64,000 nucleotides of DNA. It comes from JAEUOS01 sp965279115 (lineage in GTDB: Bacteria; Pseudomonadota; Gammaproteobacteria; Burkholderiales; JAEUOS01). The notes under the pieces are model-generated. The model worked only from the letters and a program-made list of their open reading frames with translations. It ran no database searches and was not told the DNA's origin. Location: NCBI GenBank assembly GCA_965279115.1, contig OZ257137.1, positions 5,456,001 to 5,520,000 of the forward strand. The letters are read 5' to 3'. Positions 16,241 through 25,527 of the stretch are shown piece after piece. The number at the start of each line of letters is the position of its first letter. Position 1 is the stretch's first letter. A program made the translations under genes and the position numbers.

Positions 16241-17785
16241 ATGCGCACAACGGCTATCCTGAGCCTGTCGATGGCACCGAAGAGCGGCTTGACCGAAAAA
16301 AGTGTCGGTGCGGCCGGGTGGGGGCTTGCCGGGTCGGCGCTGCGAATATGCATCCAGATGGGTGCGCAGATCGCCCTTGCGCGCATACTCGGCCCCGACC
16401 AGTACGGTGTGTTCGCGATCGGCGTTCTGGTTGTGACCCTGAGCAATTATTTCGCCGACATCGGAATCGCATACGGCCTCGTACAGGCCCCACAGATCTC
16501 GGATCGCGATGTTCGCTTCGTCTTCACTTGGCAGGCCGTGCTTGGCGTGGTCGTTGCCAGCATCATATTTTTCAGTGCCCCGCTTGTCGCCAGCGCCTTT
16601 CATGAGCCGCGCTCGGCCCAACTGCTGGAGGTTCTGGCGCTGGTCAGCTTGCTTGGCGCCCTCACGGCACCGGGTGTCTGCCTGCTAAAGCGCGAACTGG
16701 ATTTTCGATCACTACAGATCGCGCAGGTCGTTTCCTACGTGATTGGTTACCTCTGCGTCGGAATCCCCATGGCCCTTTCCGGCGCCGGCGTATGGTCGCT
16801 TGCGGTGGCGTGGCTGGTGATGTCGATTGTGCAATTCGGGATCGTCTACTGGTTTACCCGACACCCGTTGCTGCCACTGCTTTGGTATGAGGGCTCTGCA
16901 CGCTTCCTGCGCTTTGGCGGAATGGTTCTGGTAACAAACCTCGTCAACTGGTTCATGACCAACGCGGACAAGGCCATTGCCGGTCGGTTCTTTCCCGGCA
17001 TTGGCATGGGGTTGTACTCAACTTCGTTTACCCTGCTGAACACCCCCTCGACAGTGGTTTATTCCAACGTGCAGTCAGTGCTGTTTTCGGCGGCGGCACG
17101 GGTGCAGGATGAGCCGGATGCCATCGCGAGGGCCTATCTCAAGGTGCTTGGCCTGCTGATGGGCGTCTTCGTGCCATGCTTTGTCGCCGTTTCAGTTGCG
17201 TCCGATACCCTCGTGATCGCGCTCTATGGACATAGCTGGGCCGATGCCGGGCCATTGCTGGCCGCATTCGCATGCAGCATGCCATTGTTGCTGGCTTGGG
17301 GGGTTTCGACGCCAGTGCTTTGGAACACCGGGCAAGCGTCGCGCGAAAGCCTGATCCAGTTACCCGTGGGTATCGTCTGGATCGCCGCAGCGTGGTTCGC
17401 GGCGCAGCATTCGCTCGCTCTTCTTGCATGGAGCATGACCTGCTGCTTCATGATTCGTGTCGTGCTTATTGTGTCTATCGTTGCCAGGACAATCCATCTC
17501 ACCATCCGGGACCTGGCAAGCGCGGTGTTGGGGCCGATTTGCAACGCACTGCTGGTCGCAGGCGCGGTGTTGGTTGCAGACAGGTTCGTCGCCTCGGCTG
17601 ATATGCCCCGGCTTTTTGTCCTGCTGGTGGACATCAGCGCCGGTGCGCTGGTTCTCGCCCTGACATTGCGATTCTTCGCGTTCAGCATGAGTCACCCGGC
17701 CCGCAACTTGCTGACACAAGCTGTGCGAAAGGTGCCGGTCGGCCCAACAGGATTGATGATGAAGATTGCGGAGGGACCCAAATGA
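16241..17785 (+). CDS. Wzx-like oligosaccharide flippase
   Basis: A 514-residue inner-membrane transporter of the MOP/polysaccharide-transport superfamily that moves lipid-linked repeat units across the membrane. The N-terminal pattern GAAGWGLAGSALRICIQMGAQ and LARILGPDQYGVFAIGVLVV is characteristic (the LGPxxYG motif). About 12-14 hydrophobic helices follow, with a Lys/Arg-rich end. An alternative start is ATG 16271 (MAPKSG), which removes ten residues. It overlaps the next gene by four bases. Its partners are probably EpsB and the polymerase encoded next. Confidence 0.9.
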   Translation: MRTTAILSLSMAPKSGLTEKSVGAAGWGLAGSALRICIQMGAQIALARILGPDQYGVFAIGVLVVTLSNYFADIGIAYGLVQAPQISDRDVRFVFTWQAVLGVVVASIIFFSAPLVASAFHEPRSAQLLEVLALVSLLGALTAPGVCLLKRELDFRSLQIAQVVSYVIGYLCVGIPMALSGAGVWSLAVAWLVMSIVQFGIVYWFTRHPLLPLLWYEGSARFLRFGGMVLVTNLVNWFMTNADKAIAGRFFPGIGMGLYSTSFTLLNTPSTVVYSNVQSVLFSAAARVQDEPDAIARAYLKVLGLLMGVFVPCFVAVSVASDTLVIALYGHSWADAGPLLAAFACSMPLLLAWGVSTPVLWNTGQASRESLIQLPVGIVWIAAAWFAAQHSLALLAWSMTCCFMIRVVLIVSIVARTIHLTIRDLASAVLGPICNALLVAGAVLVADRFVASADMPRLFVLLVDISAGALVLALTLRFFAFSMSHPARNLLTQAVRKVPVGPTGLMMKIAEGPK

Positions 17786-19239
17786 CTGCTCAGGAAATCA
17801 TCGGGAGTTCCATATTCATCGGCATCGCTTTCCTCTTTTCGATCGCCCTTGTAATTGGGTTTGGCCTGATGTTGCATGTGGGGCAGGGCATTCGTCGCGA
17901 ACCGATGCCGTGGATTTTTCTGCTTTTCGCCGCGGTGATCGTCGCTGGCCCGGTTTCCTCGGGGCGCAACCTTGCGGGACTGTCCATTTTTTTCGAGGCG
18001 GATGTTGAGACGTTCGTCGCCTCGCTGTGGATCAACCGGGTGGTCAATGTACTGGTCCTGGTGTTTGCGGCGGAATGTTTTTCGCGCCGGCTTTTTTCTG
18101 TAGCGCGCGAACCCATCGCGGGTTGGGCGCTCTTCGCCGCGTTTGTTGTGTTTGTGGTGACCAACAGCGTCGTCAACGGGATTTGGGGCACGGTGCCGTC
18201 ACTTTCCCATCTGGTTTTTTACACGCTCGCTGGTACGTTGACGATCACGCTCATCGCCCACAAGGAAATCTCGCGCATCGTGTGGTTTGCGAAGTTGGCG
18301 GTGACCGGCATTCTGCTGTTAAGTGCGGTATTCGCAATAGTCAACCCCGCGGTGGTGATTCAAAAAGGATATTCGGGAGGCTTCCTGCCATTCCGTTATT
18401 GGGGGCTGGGTGCGCATGCCAATACCCTCAGCCCATTGATCGTTTGCCTGTTCTTCTGCCTTTGGTACCAGCCTTTCCAGCGTGGCTGGCTCAACCTTTC
18501 CGTTTGGCTGCTGGCGATTGTTTCGTTGTTGCTGACGCAATCCAAAACGGCGATCGCGTCGGCTGCGCTGGTTTTCGGGATTCTCCTTTTCTATCGCTAT
18601 CGCGCGGCGCTCTCGCTTGCCAATGCCGCCGCGTTGCGACGCGGCCTCTTGTGGGCGATTCTGGGTGTCGGGGTATTCGGGATTCTGGGCATCCTGGTGA
18701 TCCAGCTCGTGTTTGATTTCGGCAAGGTCTTTGACGCGCTCTTTTCGACCAGGGTCGGGGCGCAGGTGGCCACTGTCAGCAGTCGCGATCAGATCTGGTA
18801 CTTCGCCTTGCGCGAATGGCGCGCAAACATCTGGTTCGGGTACGGACCGCAGATCTTCGAGGGCGCGTACCGCATGATGATTGGCATCTCACAGGCCTAT
18901 CACGCGCATAACCAGTTCATGCAGTCCCTGAGTTCGGGGGGCATCGTGGGCGCGTTCGGACTTTTGGTCTTGGTGACAGTAATGGGGTTTTACGCCTGGC
19001 GCGCGCGCATATCGTCGTCGGGTATCTCGCTTGCAATGTTCGGCTTTATCGTCCTTCGAGGTATCGCAGAGGTGCCCCTCGCTTTGCGTGGCGTCGCCAA
19101 CAGTGAGTACTTTTTCTTTATCGTGTTCTATGCCATCTGCCTGGCCCATCAGCCCGCGCGCAAGAAGGCTGCTGCCATCGCGGCTGACGAGGTCGTGGTG
19201 CCTCGCCTCCGGGCGAACCTCGCCGCCAAAGGTGCATGA
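17782..19239 (+). CDS. O-antigen polymerase/ligase-like protein (Wzy-like)
   Basis: A 485-residue polytopic membrane protein. The Wzy_C/ligase pattern appears as SLLLTQSKTAIASAALVFGIL, followed by a large periplasmic loop (VSSRDQIWYFALREW, GYGPQIFEGAYR, YHAHNQFMQSLSSGGIVG). The HxHN..., GG...G and Arg residues of that loop are typical of O-antigen ligase and polymerase families. Placed between a flippase and a glycosyltransferase, a polymerase role is most likely. The gene is coupled by ATGA overlaps on both sides. Confidence 0.85.
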   Translation: MTAQEIIGSSIFIGIAFLFSIALVIGFGLMLHVGQGIRREPMPWIFLLFAAVIVAGPVSSGRNLAGLSIFFEADVETFVASLWINRVVNVLVLVFAAECFSRRLFSVAREPIAGWALFAAFVVFVVTNSVVNGIWGTVPSLSHLVFYTLAGTLTITLIAHKEISRIVWFAKLAVTGILLLSAVFAIVNPAVVIQKGYSGGFLPFRYWGLGAHANTLSPLIVCLFFCLWYQPFQRGWLNLSVWLLAIVSLLLTQSKTAIASAALVFGILLFYRYRAALSLANAAALRRGLLWAILGVGVFGILGILVIQLVFDFGKVFDALFSTRVGAQVATVSSRDQIWYFALREWRANIWFGYGPQIFEGAYRMMIGISQAYHAHNQFMQSLSSGGIVGAFGLLVLVTVMGFYAWRARISSSGISLAMFGFIVLRGIAEVPLALRGVANSEYFFFIVFYAICLAHQPARKKAAAIAADEVVVPRLRANLAAKGA

Positions 19240-19994
19240 TGGAACGTCAGGTTCCGTTGGTATCGATCATCACGGTATGCTACAACGCGCTCGCCACGTT
19301 GCCTGCGACAGCCGAGTCGCTGTTTAGCCAAACCTCGCAAAATTACGAATGGATTGTCGTGGATGGCGCATCTACCGATGGTTCGCTCGCCTGGTTGGAA
19401 GAGAATTGTGGCCGAATGAGCAGCTTCGTATCCGAGCGCGACAACGGCATCTACGACGCTATGAACAAGGCAGTCAAACTGGCGAGGGGGGCGTGGGTTT
19501 TCTTTCTCAACGCGGATGACAGATTTGCCGACCGCGAAGTACTGGCAGACATCGCGCGCGAACTGCAAAGCGCCGTGAAAGGCGAAGGCATAGTCTTCGG
19601 GGACGCCATCTATACAGATGGCACGCGCGAGTGGCCGAGGGCGTTTCACTGGGTAACCGGGCGCAACCTTGTTTATGGTGACCTTTGCCACCAGGTGATA
19701 TTCGCGCGGCGCGAATTGTTTTCCACCGTTGGTGGGTTTGACACGACGCTGCGTATCAACGCTGATTTTGAGTGGCTACTCAGAGTGGTCAAACATGGTT
19801 TCTCACTACGCCATGTAAAGCGCAATGTTGCCTACTTCTACAAGGGCGGTGCGCATGTAAAGGCAGCCGTTGCATCCGAGATTGAGCGATTCACCGTCAG
19901 GCACCGGTACTGCAACCCTTTGGCCTGGCGGCTGGGCAACTTCAGGCTTCGTGTCGAACTCAAGCTCAGGCGCTTGCGTGGAGAAGCCGTATGA
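19236..19994 (+). CDS. family 2 glycosyltransferase
   Basis: A 252-residue cytosolic glycosyltransferase with a GT-A fold. Motifs: VSIITVCYNALATLPAT at the start, WIVVDGASTDGSLAWLEE, NGIYDAMNKAVKLARG and the metal-binding WVFFLNADDRF. These fit the WcaA-like branch that adds one sugar to the growing repeat unit. The C-terminal 60 residues are basic and may bind the membrane surface. Start and stop overlap both neighbours by four bases, so it is translated with the polymerase and the beta-helix gene. Sugar specificity cannot be read from sequence. Confidence 0.9.
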   Translation: MMERQVPLVSIITVCYNALATLPATAESLFSQTSQNYEWIVVDGASTDGSLAWLEENCGRMSSFVSERDNGIYDAMNKAVKLARGAWVFFLNADDRFADREVLADIARELQSAVKGEGIVFGDAIYTDGTREWPRAFHWVTGRNLVYGDLCHQVIFARRELFSTVGGFDTTLRINADFEWLLRVVKHGFSLRHVKRNVAYFYKGGAHVKAAVASEIERFTVRHRYCNPLAWRLGNFRLRVELKLRRLRGEAV

Positions 19995-21922
19995 CGCGCT
20001 CAATACTTGCGATATTGATGCTCCTTGCCGCCATCCAGTCATGGGCGGCGACCTATTATGTGAGCGCACGCGACGGCGACGACAAGGCAAGCGGGCTCGG
20101 TGCGGAAACGGGCGGGACCGAGCGGCCGTGGAAGACGTTGCTGCGTGCGTCACAGCAAACCTACAAGAACGGCGACGTCCTGCTTCTTCGTTGCGAAGAA
20201 ACACATGAAGGCCGACTCGATCTGCGGGTCGAAGACGGTGAAGGATTGTTGCGTGTAGCGAACTACGGCAATTGCGCCAACGCCATACCGCGAATCGACG
20301 GTAGCTTGCCGGTAGAGCTTATAGACCGAGCCGGCAAACGGGTCGCGCGGATGTCCGGTACACCGGGGCGAGTGGTGGCGGGCGGAAAGGCGCTGCCGCG
20401 ATCATTCTCGCGCCATCGAGTGGTGGCCGATGGCGCGGGCGTGCGACTGCAACCTGCGATTCCGTCGGGAGCTCCCGTCGCGCGCGCACAGGCATACGCC
20501 CGGACTCGGGACTGGCTGATAGAGCCGTTCCAGGTGGAACCCGGCGCCGGCGGTCTTTTGGGGTTGGGCGTGCCCAAACTGCAATATCCCCTGCAGGCCG
20601 GTACGGCCGTGGCTTTGACCGGTAAGGAATGGATGCTGACCCGTGAGGGCTGGGTGCATGATCAGGAGGCGGGCGAGTTGATCGTCAACGCCGCGGGCGC
20701 CATCCGGGCCTCCGAACGGCTACCGCTGCTGCGCATTCGTGGCAACGGGTCAACCATGGTGGAAGGACTCAACCTTGACTTTGCTGGTGACAGCGCAGTC
20801 GAGATACTGGTAAAGGGCAGTGCGGTTGTTCGGAACATGACGATCCTGGCTCCAGCAAGGCATGGGATAGAGGTCAAGTCCGCAAGCAGCTTTCACGCGA
20901 TGGACAATCGTATTTCCTTTGCCGGAGAGGATGCGATCTTCATTGGCACCGCTGACCGGGCGAATGTGTTGCGCAATACCATTCGTGATACCTCGATGCT
21001 TGAGCCTATGCAGCATGCAGTGGGAGCGATTAACGTGGTGCGAGCCAAGGTTGCGATGGTGTCGCAGAATCGTGTTGACAGGTCCGCTTATGTCGGGATC
21101 AGGTTTGGCGAGGGTGCGGAGATTTCATCAAATCTCGTGGTGGCAAGCTGCCTGGCTCTTAGTGACTGTGCAGGCATTTACACTTGGCAAAGCAGTGCTG
21201 CAAATGACCGAAGGCCCTCTCAAGTTTTGGGAAATGTTGTGGCGGGCGTAGTCGGGAACGACGAGGTAAAACTTGGATATCGCGTTTGGGCGGCAGGTAT
21301 ATATCTTGATGACTTTACGTCCGCTGTCGTCGTTTCAAACAACGTGATTGCCTCGTCACGTCAAGGTATCTATTTTCACAATGCGTTTCAGAACGAAGTT
21401 AGGTCAAACGTCATAGCCGGTTCGAGTGACGCTGGATTGTTCTTGAACGTAGACGCGGAGTCTCGAAAGCTGCCGCGAGAGTTGAAAAACCGAGTTCATT
21501 TGAATTTCGTGCATATAGATGGTGTAGGCGCAGGGATCCGTTCTGTGCTTCGCACACCAGAGATCGTTTTCGGTGACTGGGGCACAAACGAGCTAAGAAT
21601 TCGTGATGATCGCCAGATCGGCGAATGGTTGGTAAACCGAGGGAACTGGGACAGTCCAAAGTACGGGCCGGACGAAAACTCAAGTCAGCTAAGCCAAAGG
21701 GCGTTCTCTCTAACACCCTTGAAACTTCGCAGGCAAGGAGCTGTTGCGGAGGTAAACGCCCATCCTATCAAGTCGGAGGCGGGCATTTCTGTATTGGCCG
21801 GATTGATTCACTTGCAGATTTTGAAGCCTCAACAGCGCCCCTCCGGTTGCGAGGCAGTCAAGGAAATGGTGCCCGGACCATTGAGTTTTCGGGATGGCGC
21901 GCAAGTCTGGCTATGCAACTAA
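19991..21922 (+). CDS. exported right-handed beta-helix protein
   Basis: A 643-residue exported protein. Signal peptide: ILAILMLLAAIQSWAA. Residues 21-110 form the cap typical of parallel beta-helix proteins (TYYVSARDGDDKASG, RPWKTLLRASQQTYKNGDVLLLR). Residues about 250-500 contain the helix, with repeated N-R/N-V-I patterns (VSQNRVDRSAYVGIRFG, SNNVIASSRQGIYFHNAFQN, RSNVIAGSSDAGLFLN). Such proteins are often polysaccharide lyases, epimerases or hydrolases; no catalytic signature can be assigned. It resembles the larger protein at 28969-32118 in order and cap. GC falls in its second half, from about 21.0 kb. Coupled to the glycosyltransferase by ATGA. Confidence 0.82.
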   Translation: MTRSILAILMLLAAIQSWAATYYVSARDGDDKASGLGAETGGTERPWKTLLRASQQTYKNGDVLLLRCEETHEGRLDLRVEDGEGLLRVANYGNCANAIPRIDGSLPVELIDRAGKRVARMSGTPGRVVAGGKALPRSFSRHRVVADGAGVRLQPAIPSGAPVARAQAYARTRDWLIEPFQVEPGAGGLLGLGVPKLQYPLQAGTAVALTGKEWMLTREGWVHDQEAGELIVNAAGAIRASERLPLLRIRGNGSTMVEGLNLDFAGDSAVEILVKGSAVVRNMTILAPARHGIEVKSASSFHAMDNRISFAGEDAIFIGTADRANVLRNTIRDTSMLEPMQHAVGAINVVRAKVAMVSQNRVDRSAYVGIRFGEGAEISSNLVVASCLALSDCAGIYTWQSSAANDRRPSQVLGNVVAGVVGNDEVKLGYRVWAAGIYLDDFTSAVVVSNNVIASSRQGIYFHNAFQNEVRSNVIAGSSDAGLFLNVDAESRKLPRELKNRVHLNFVHIDGVGAGIRSVLRTPEIVFGDWGTNELRIRDDRQIGEWLVNRGNWDSPKYGPDENSSQLSQRAFSLTPLKLRRQGAVAEVNAHPIKSEAGISVLAGLIHLQILKPQQRPSGCEAVKEMVPGPLSFRDGAQVWLCN

Positions 21923-21974
21923 ACGATCATGCGACCTAGAGATGTTTTTTGCTTGATCGTGAATCGAGTTCATC

Positions 21975-23021
21975 GTGTCAACTAGTACTGGATACTTTAC
22001 TGGTGTACAGGCGCTTCGGTTTGTCGCAGCGTTTCTCGTCCTTATTGCGCATTCCACACTCGCTGTTCACGAGCGTATTCCGAGCGCGGGCATAACTGTT
22101 TGGACAGACGGTGCTGTTGGAGTGAAGATCTTTTTTGTCATAAGCGGGTTTGTTATGGTTGTCACCGGGTATTCGCTAGTGGGGCAACCGAATGGCTATT
22201 TCAAGTTTATCGAACGTCGTTTGATTCGAATTGTGCCGCTGTACTGGATGGCGACAACCATGAAGCTTGCAATCTTATTGATTGTTCCTTCAGTGGCACT
22301 TCATTCGGAATTGGATTGGTTCCATGTATTGTCATCGTATCTCTTCGTTCCCCACCTGAATGCAGAGGGTGAGTTTCGGCCTTTGCATGCGCTCGGCTGG
22401 ACATTGAATTACGAGATGGCGTTTTACGTGTCTTTCGCTGTTGCGTTGCTTTTACGTGTTCGTCCACTGGTGTTCGTTGGTTTGCTTTTCGGTGCTGCAT
22501 TTGGGTTGGGTTTTGCTTTCGAACTCCCGAGAGAGTCTGTGCTTTCGTTTTACGCGAGTGGCCTGATCTTGCTGTTTGTCGCAGGAATGGGGCTCGGTGA
22601 GGTGGTACTGCTTCGTCGAAATGTGCCGCCGATGATTGGTGTGATTCTCTTCTTGGTCAGCGTTGCCAATTTTGTGGCTGTTTCATTTGACGATGGCGCT
22701 CTGACCAGATGGCTTTATTACTCAGGGTGTTCCGCCGTATTGCTAGTTGCCGGCGTTGTTTTCCTGGAGCCATTGATTGCGCAGCGGCTGCCGAAATGGT
22801 GCGTTCACCTCGGGGACTCGTCGTACTCGCTGTACCTGCTGCACCCATTTGTCGTCGTCTCGGTTGGTTTGTTGGCGGCGAAGCTTGGAGTTACGGATGG
22901 CCCGTTAGCTTTGTTGACAATGATTTCTGCATCAATCGTGCTTGGCATTTTGGGCTTTCAGCTTCTTGAAGCGCCTGCAACAGCCTGGCTTCGCGTGAGG
23001 GCAGAGCAGCAGCGTGAGTGA
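21975..23021 (+). CDS. acyltransferase family 3 (OafA-like) membrane protein
   Basis: A 348-residue polytopic membrane protein that transfers acyl groups, commonly acetyl, to sugars of polysaccharides. Family motifs: GVQALRFVAAFLVLIAHST (with the catalytic His), GAVGVKIFFVISGFVMV, ERRLIRIVPLYWMATT, LGWTLNYEMAFYVSFA and LGDSSYSLYLLHPFVVV. About ten hydrophobic helices. The gene lies in a stretch with distinctly lower GC than the rest of the cluster and starts 52 bases after the beta-helix gene. The start is a GTG at 21975, preceded by a weak ribosome site. It may have been acquired on its own. Confidence 0.9.
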   Translation: MSTSTGYFTGVQALRFVAAFLVLIAHSTLAVHERIPSAGITVWTDGAVGVKIFFVISGFVMVVTGYSLVGQPNGYFKFIERRLIRIVPLYWMATTMKLAILLIVPSVALHSELDWFHVLSSYLFVPHLNAEGEFRPLHALGWTLNYEMAFYVSFAVALLLRVRPLVFVGLLFGAAFGLGFAFELPRESVLSFYASGLILLFVAGMGLGEVVLLRRNVPPMIGVILFLVSVANFVAVSFDDGALTRWLYYSGCSAVLLVAGVVFLEPLIAQRLPKWCVHLGDSSYSLYLLHPFVVVSVGLLAAKLGVTDGPLALLTMISASIVLGILGFQLLEAPATAWLRVRAEQQRE

Positions 23022-23086
23022 ATGCACATCTGTCGAACAAAATTCGATTCCAAGTGCGTGAGTAGTTGCGTAACGAAGGCAGAAAA

Positions 23087-24310
23087 TTGAGACTAGCAAT
23101 GCTTTCCTCTGAGTTTCCCTTTCCACCGAACCATGGCGGTCGTTCAGATACGTGGCAGAGGATTCGCGCCTTTGCAGCGGATGGGGTAGAGCTACAACTC
23201 GTCTGCTGGTATAGCGATCGCAGGGGAGGCAAACCTACGAACGCTGATGTTGCGTCTGTTCGTGCAGTGGTTTCGGATTTGGTATTGCTGCCTATTGAAG
23301 TGCAGGTTGGCGATCTCTTATGGCGTTTGAGGCATTTGTGGCGTATTCCGTCGCATGCCAGTGCGCGCCTGCCCCGAAGTCCTCTTCGAGAGGAGGTCGT
23401 GGCACAGGTAAAGAAGTTTCAGCCGGAGGCTATCTGGCTTGATGGCCTGTGGCCCGGTGCGTTTGCACGCTATTTGTCAGATGACATGGGATTGCCTTAC
23501 TTCTATAGGTCACATAACGTAGAGCATCGCTACATGGCCAGGCAAGCATCGTTGGCGCGAACGTTTACATATAGGATGCGATTACAGCTTGCCCTTGTCG
23601 GGTTGGAGTCGTTCGAGCGATCGGTGCTGATGGGCGCTACCGATGTATTCGATATCTCGGTTGACGACCTGCGCTTCTGGCAGCGCCAGGGGCTCAAACG
23701 CGGGCATTGGCTGCCGCCGATCACGCAGTTCCCGTCTGGCACGGCTTCCGAGGTGGAATTGCGTTACGACGCTGTCTTCGTAGGCAATCTCCATACACCC
23801 AACAATGTGGATGGACTCAGGTGGTTGATGGTTGAGGTGTGGCCCAAGGTTGTTGCACAACGTCCGCAGGCAGGCTTGCTGATCTCGGGTTCCGCACCTG
23901 CGGATGAGATTGTCGCCTTGGTCGATGCCACGCCGGGCGTTCATATGCTGGCCAATCCAGTCGACGTGTGGCCGGTCTACGGGTCTGCGCGGGTGCTGGT
24001 CAATCCGATGCGGCATGGCAGCGGCGTCAACATCAAGTCTGTGGAAATGTTACAGCTGTTCGCGCCAATCGTGAGTACGAGTGTCGGTGTGGGTGGCCTG
24101 CCGGACGATATCAAGGCGCAGTTTCATGTCGCGGACGATGCTTCGGCGTTTGCCGCTGCGATCGTCAAGGCGCTTGATGCGGGCCACGCAGCGGTGGATA
24201 GGGTTACGCGCAGGCAGGCACAGGCGGCGTTTTCTCCGTCGGCGATTGAAGGCGCGCTCACCGTGATCAGGCAGTCGCTTCACCACGCCAACGGAAGGGC
24301 TGTGCATTGA
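23087..24310 (+). CDS. GT4-family glycosyltransferase
   Basis: A 407-residue GT-B glycosyltransferase. The N-domain begins MRLAMLSSEFPFPPNHGGR. The C-domain has YDAVFVGNLHTPNNVDGLRW, PVYGSARVLVNPMRHGSG and SVEMLQLFAPIVSTSVG, the pattern of the Glyco_trans_1_4 branch. A TTG start at 23087 is chosen: GAAGG lies seven bases upstream and it begins the first strand; an upstream TTG (23066) has no such site. GC is low over the first 500 bases and normal after. The end overlaps the next glycosyltransferase by four bases. Confidence 0.87.
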   Translation: MRLAMLSSEFPFPPNHGGRSDTWQRIRAFAADGVELQLVCWYSDRRGGKPTNADVASVRAVVSDLVLLPIEVQVGDLLWRLRHLWRIPSHASARLPRSPLREEVVAQVKKFQPEAIWLDGLWPGAFARYLSDDMGLPYFYRSHNVEHRYMARQASLARTFTYRMRLQLALVGLESFERSVLMGATDVFDISVDDLRFWQRQGLKRGHWLPPITQFPSGTASEVELRYDAVFVGNLHTPNNVDGLRWLMVEVWPKVVAQRPQAGLLISGSAPADEIVALVDATPGVHMLANPVDVWPVYGSARVLVNPMRHGSGVNIKSVEMLQLFAPIVSTSVGVGGLPDDIKAQFHVADDASAFAAAIVKALDAGHAAVDRVTRRQAQAAFSPSAIEGALTVIRQSLHHANGRAVH

Positions 24311-25500
24311 ATCGTGTGAAGTACATTTTGGTGGTCCATCATGACGCGGATCTGTATGGCTCGGACAAGTCTTTGTTGCGCACTTTGCGTGCCCTCAAGG
24401 CAAGCGCCCTAACGCCGATCGTCGCGTTGCCGCATGAGGGCCCGTTGGTTCCGTTATTGCGCGCGGAATCGATCGAAGTGCATATCGGCCCGGTCGGCAA
24501 GCTCACCCGTCAGTTGCTGAAGCCGCAGGCCCTGCCGGCTGTCGCGGTCGATATGTTCAGGGCGGTCCGCTTTATTTCAAGGATTGTTGCCGGACGAAAC
24601 GTCGTTCTCGCTTACAGCAATTCCGTTGCAGTGCTTGGCGGCGCGTTGTGGTCGCTTTTGCATGGCGTCCCTCGTCTTTGGCATGTGCGCGAGATCGTCA
24701 TCGCACCAAAGATCGCCGCCTGGGGGTTTCCGCTGATGTTGCGGGTGCTGGGAGGGTGGTGCGTGTGCAATTCCAACGCCACGCGCAGCTGGATCATTGG
24801 CGAGCGCCCCTCGTTGGCAAGCCGAAGCTCGGTGATCTGGAATGGCCTGGAAGAGATGCAGCTTCCGGAACCGGTGGCGGCGGAGGCATTTCGTGCAAGT
24901 CACGGGTTGGCGGCCGACGATGTGGTGGTCACGCTTGTTGGCCGGATAAACCGCTGGAAGGGACAGGACGTCCTGATACGTGCGGCGGGATTGTTGAAGA
25001 GCCGCGGTGTCGAGAATGTCCGGTATCTGGTGGTGGGGGATGTGGCGGACGGGCAAGTCCATTTCAGGGAGCGCATGCTCGCCCAGATTCGCGACGCGGG
25101 CCTTGAGGGTGTCGTCCAGTGGCTTCCCTTCACGGCCGAGGTCGACGTCGTGTGGGCAGCCAGTGACATCGGTGTCGTGCCTTCCACCGAACCTGAACCA
25201 TTCGGGCGCGTCGCCATTGAGGCGATGGCACATGAATTGCCTGTAGTCGCGAGTGCCCATGGCGGTCTGGCGGAGATTGTCGAGAACGGTGCAACCGGTT
25301 ACCTGGTTCCACCCGGTGATGTTGAAATGCTTGCAAATGTCATTGCGCAATTGGTTGTCGATCCGACGCTGCGTCGAACCCTCGGGGCGGCCGGACGTGT
25401 GCGTCAAAGACTTTTGTTCAGCCAGGAAAAGCACGACGAGGAGCTTCTCAAGCTGATGTCGTCTCTCGCGGTTGCGACGAGTCGGGAGGTAACTCCGTGA
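24307..25500 (+). CDS. GT4-family glycosyltransferase
   Basis: A 397-residue GT-B enzyme. Start is TTG at 24307, overlapping the previous stop. The C-domain motifs are VTLVGRINRWKGQDVLIRAA, DIGVVPSTEPEPFGRVAIEA and VVASAHGGLAEIVENGATG, with the EPFG...E residues that hold the nucleotide sugar in GT4 retaining enzymes. Codon use is like the cluster as a whole. It is one of four glycosyltransferases of the first cluster; order of action is unknown. Confidence 0.92.
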   Translation: MNRVKYILVVHHDADLYGSDKSLLRTLRALKASALTPIVALPHEGPLVPLLRAESIEVHIGPVGKLTRQLLKPQALPAVAVDMFRAVRFISRIVAGRNVVLAYSNSVAVLGGALWSLLHGVPRLWHVREIVIAPKIAAWGFPLMLRVLGGWCVCNSNATRSWIIGERPSLASRSSVIWNGLEEMQLPEPVAAEAFRASHGLAADDVVVTLVGRINRWKGQDVLIRAAGLLKSRGVENVRYLVVGDVADGQVHFRERMLAQIRDAGLEGVVQWLPFTAEVDVVWAASDIGVVPSTEPEPFGRVAIEAMAHELPVVASAHGGLAEIVENGATGYLVPPGDVEMLANVIAQLVVDPTLRRTLGAAGRVRQRLLFSQEKHDEELLKLMSSLAVATSREVTP

Positions 25501-25527
25501 AGTCGATTACGAGGCGTGGTTTGGCAA

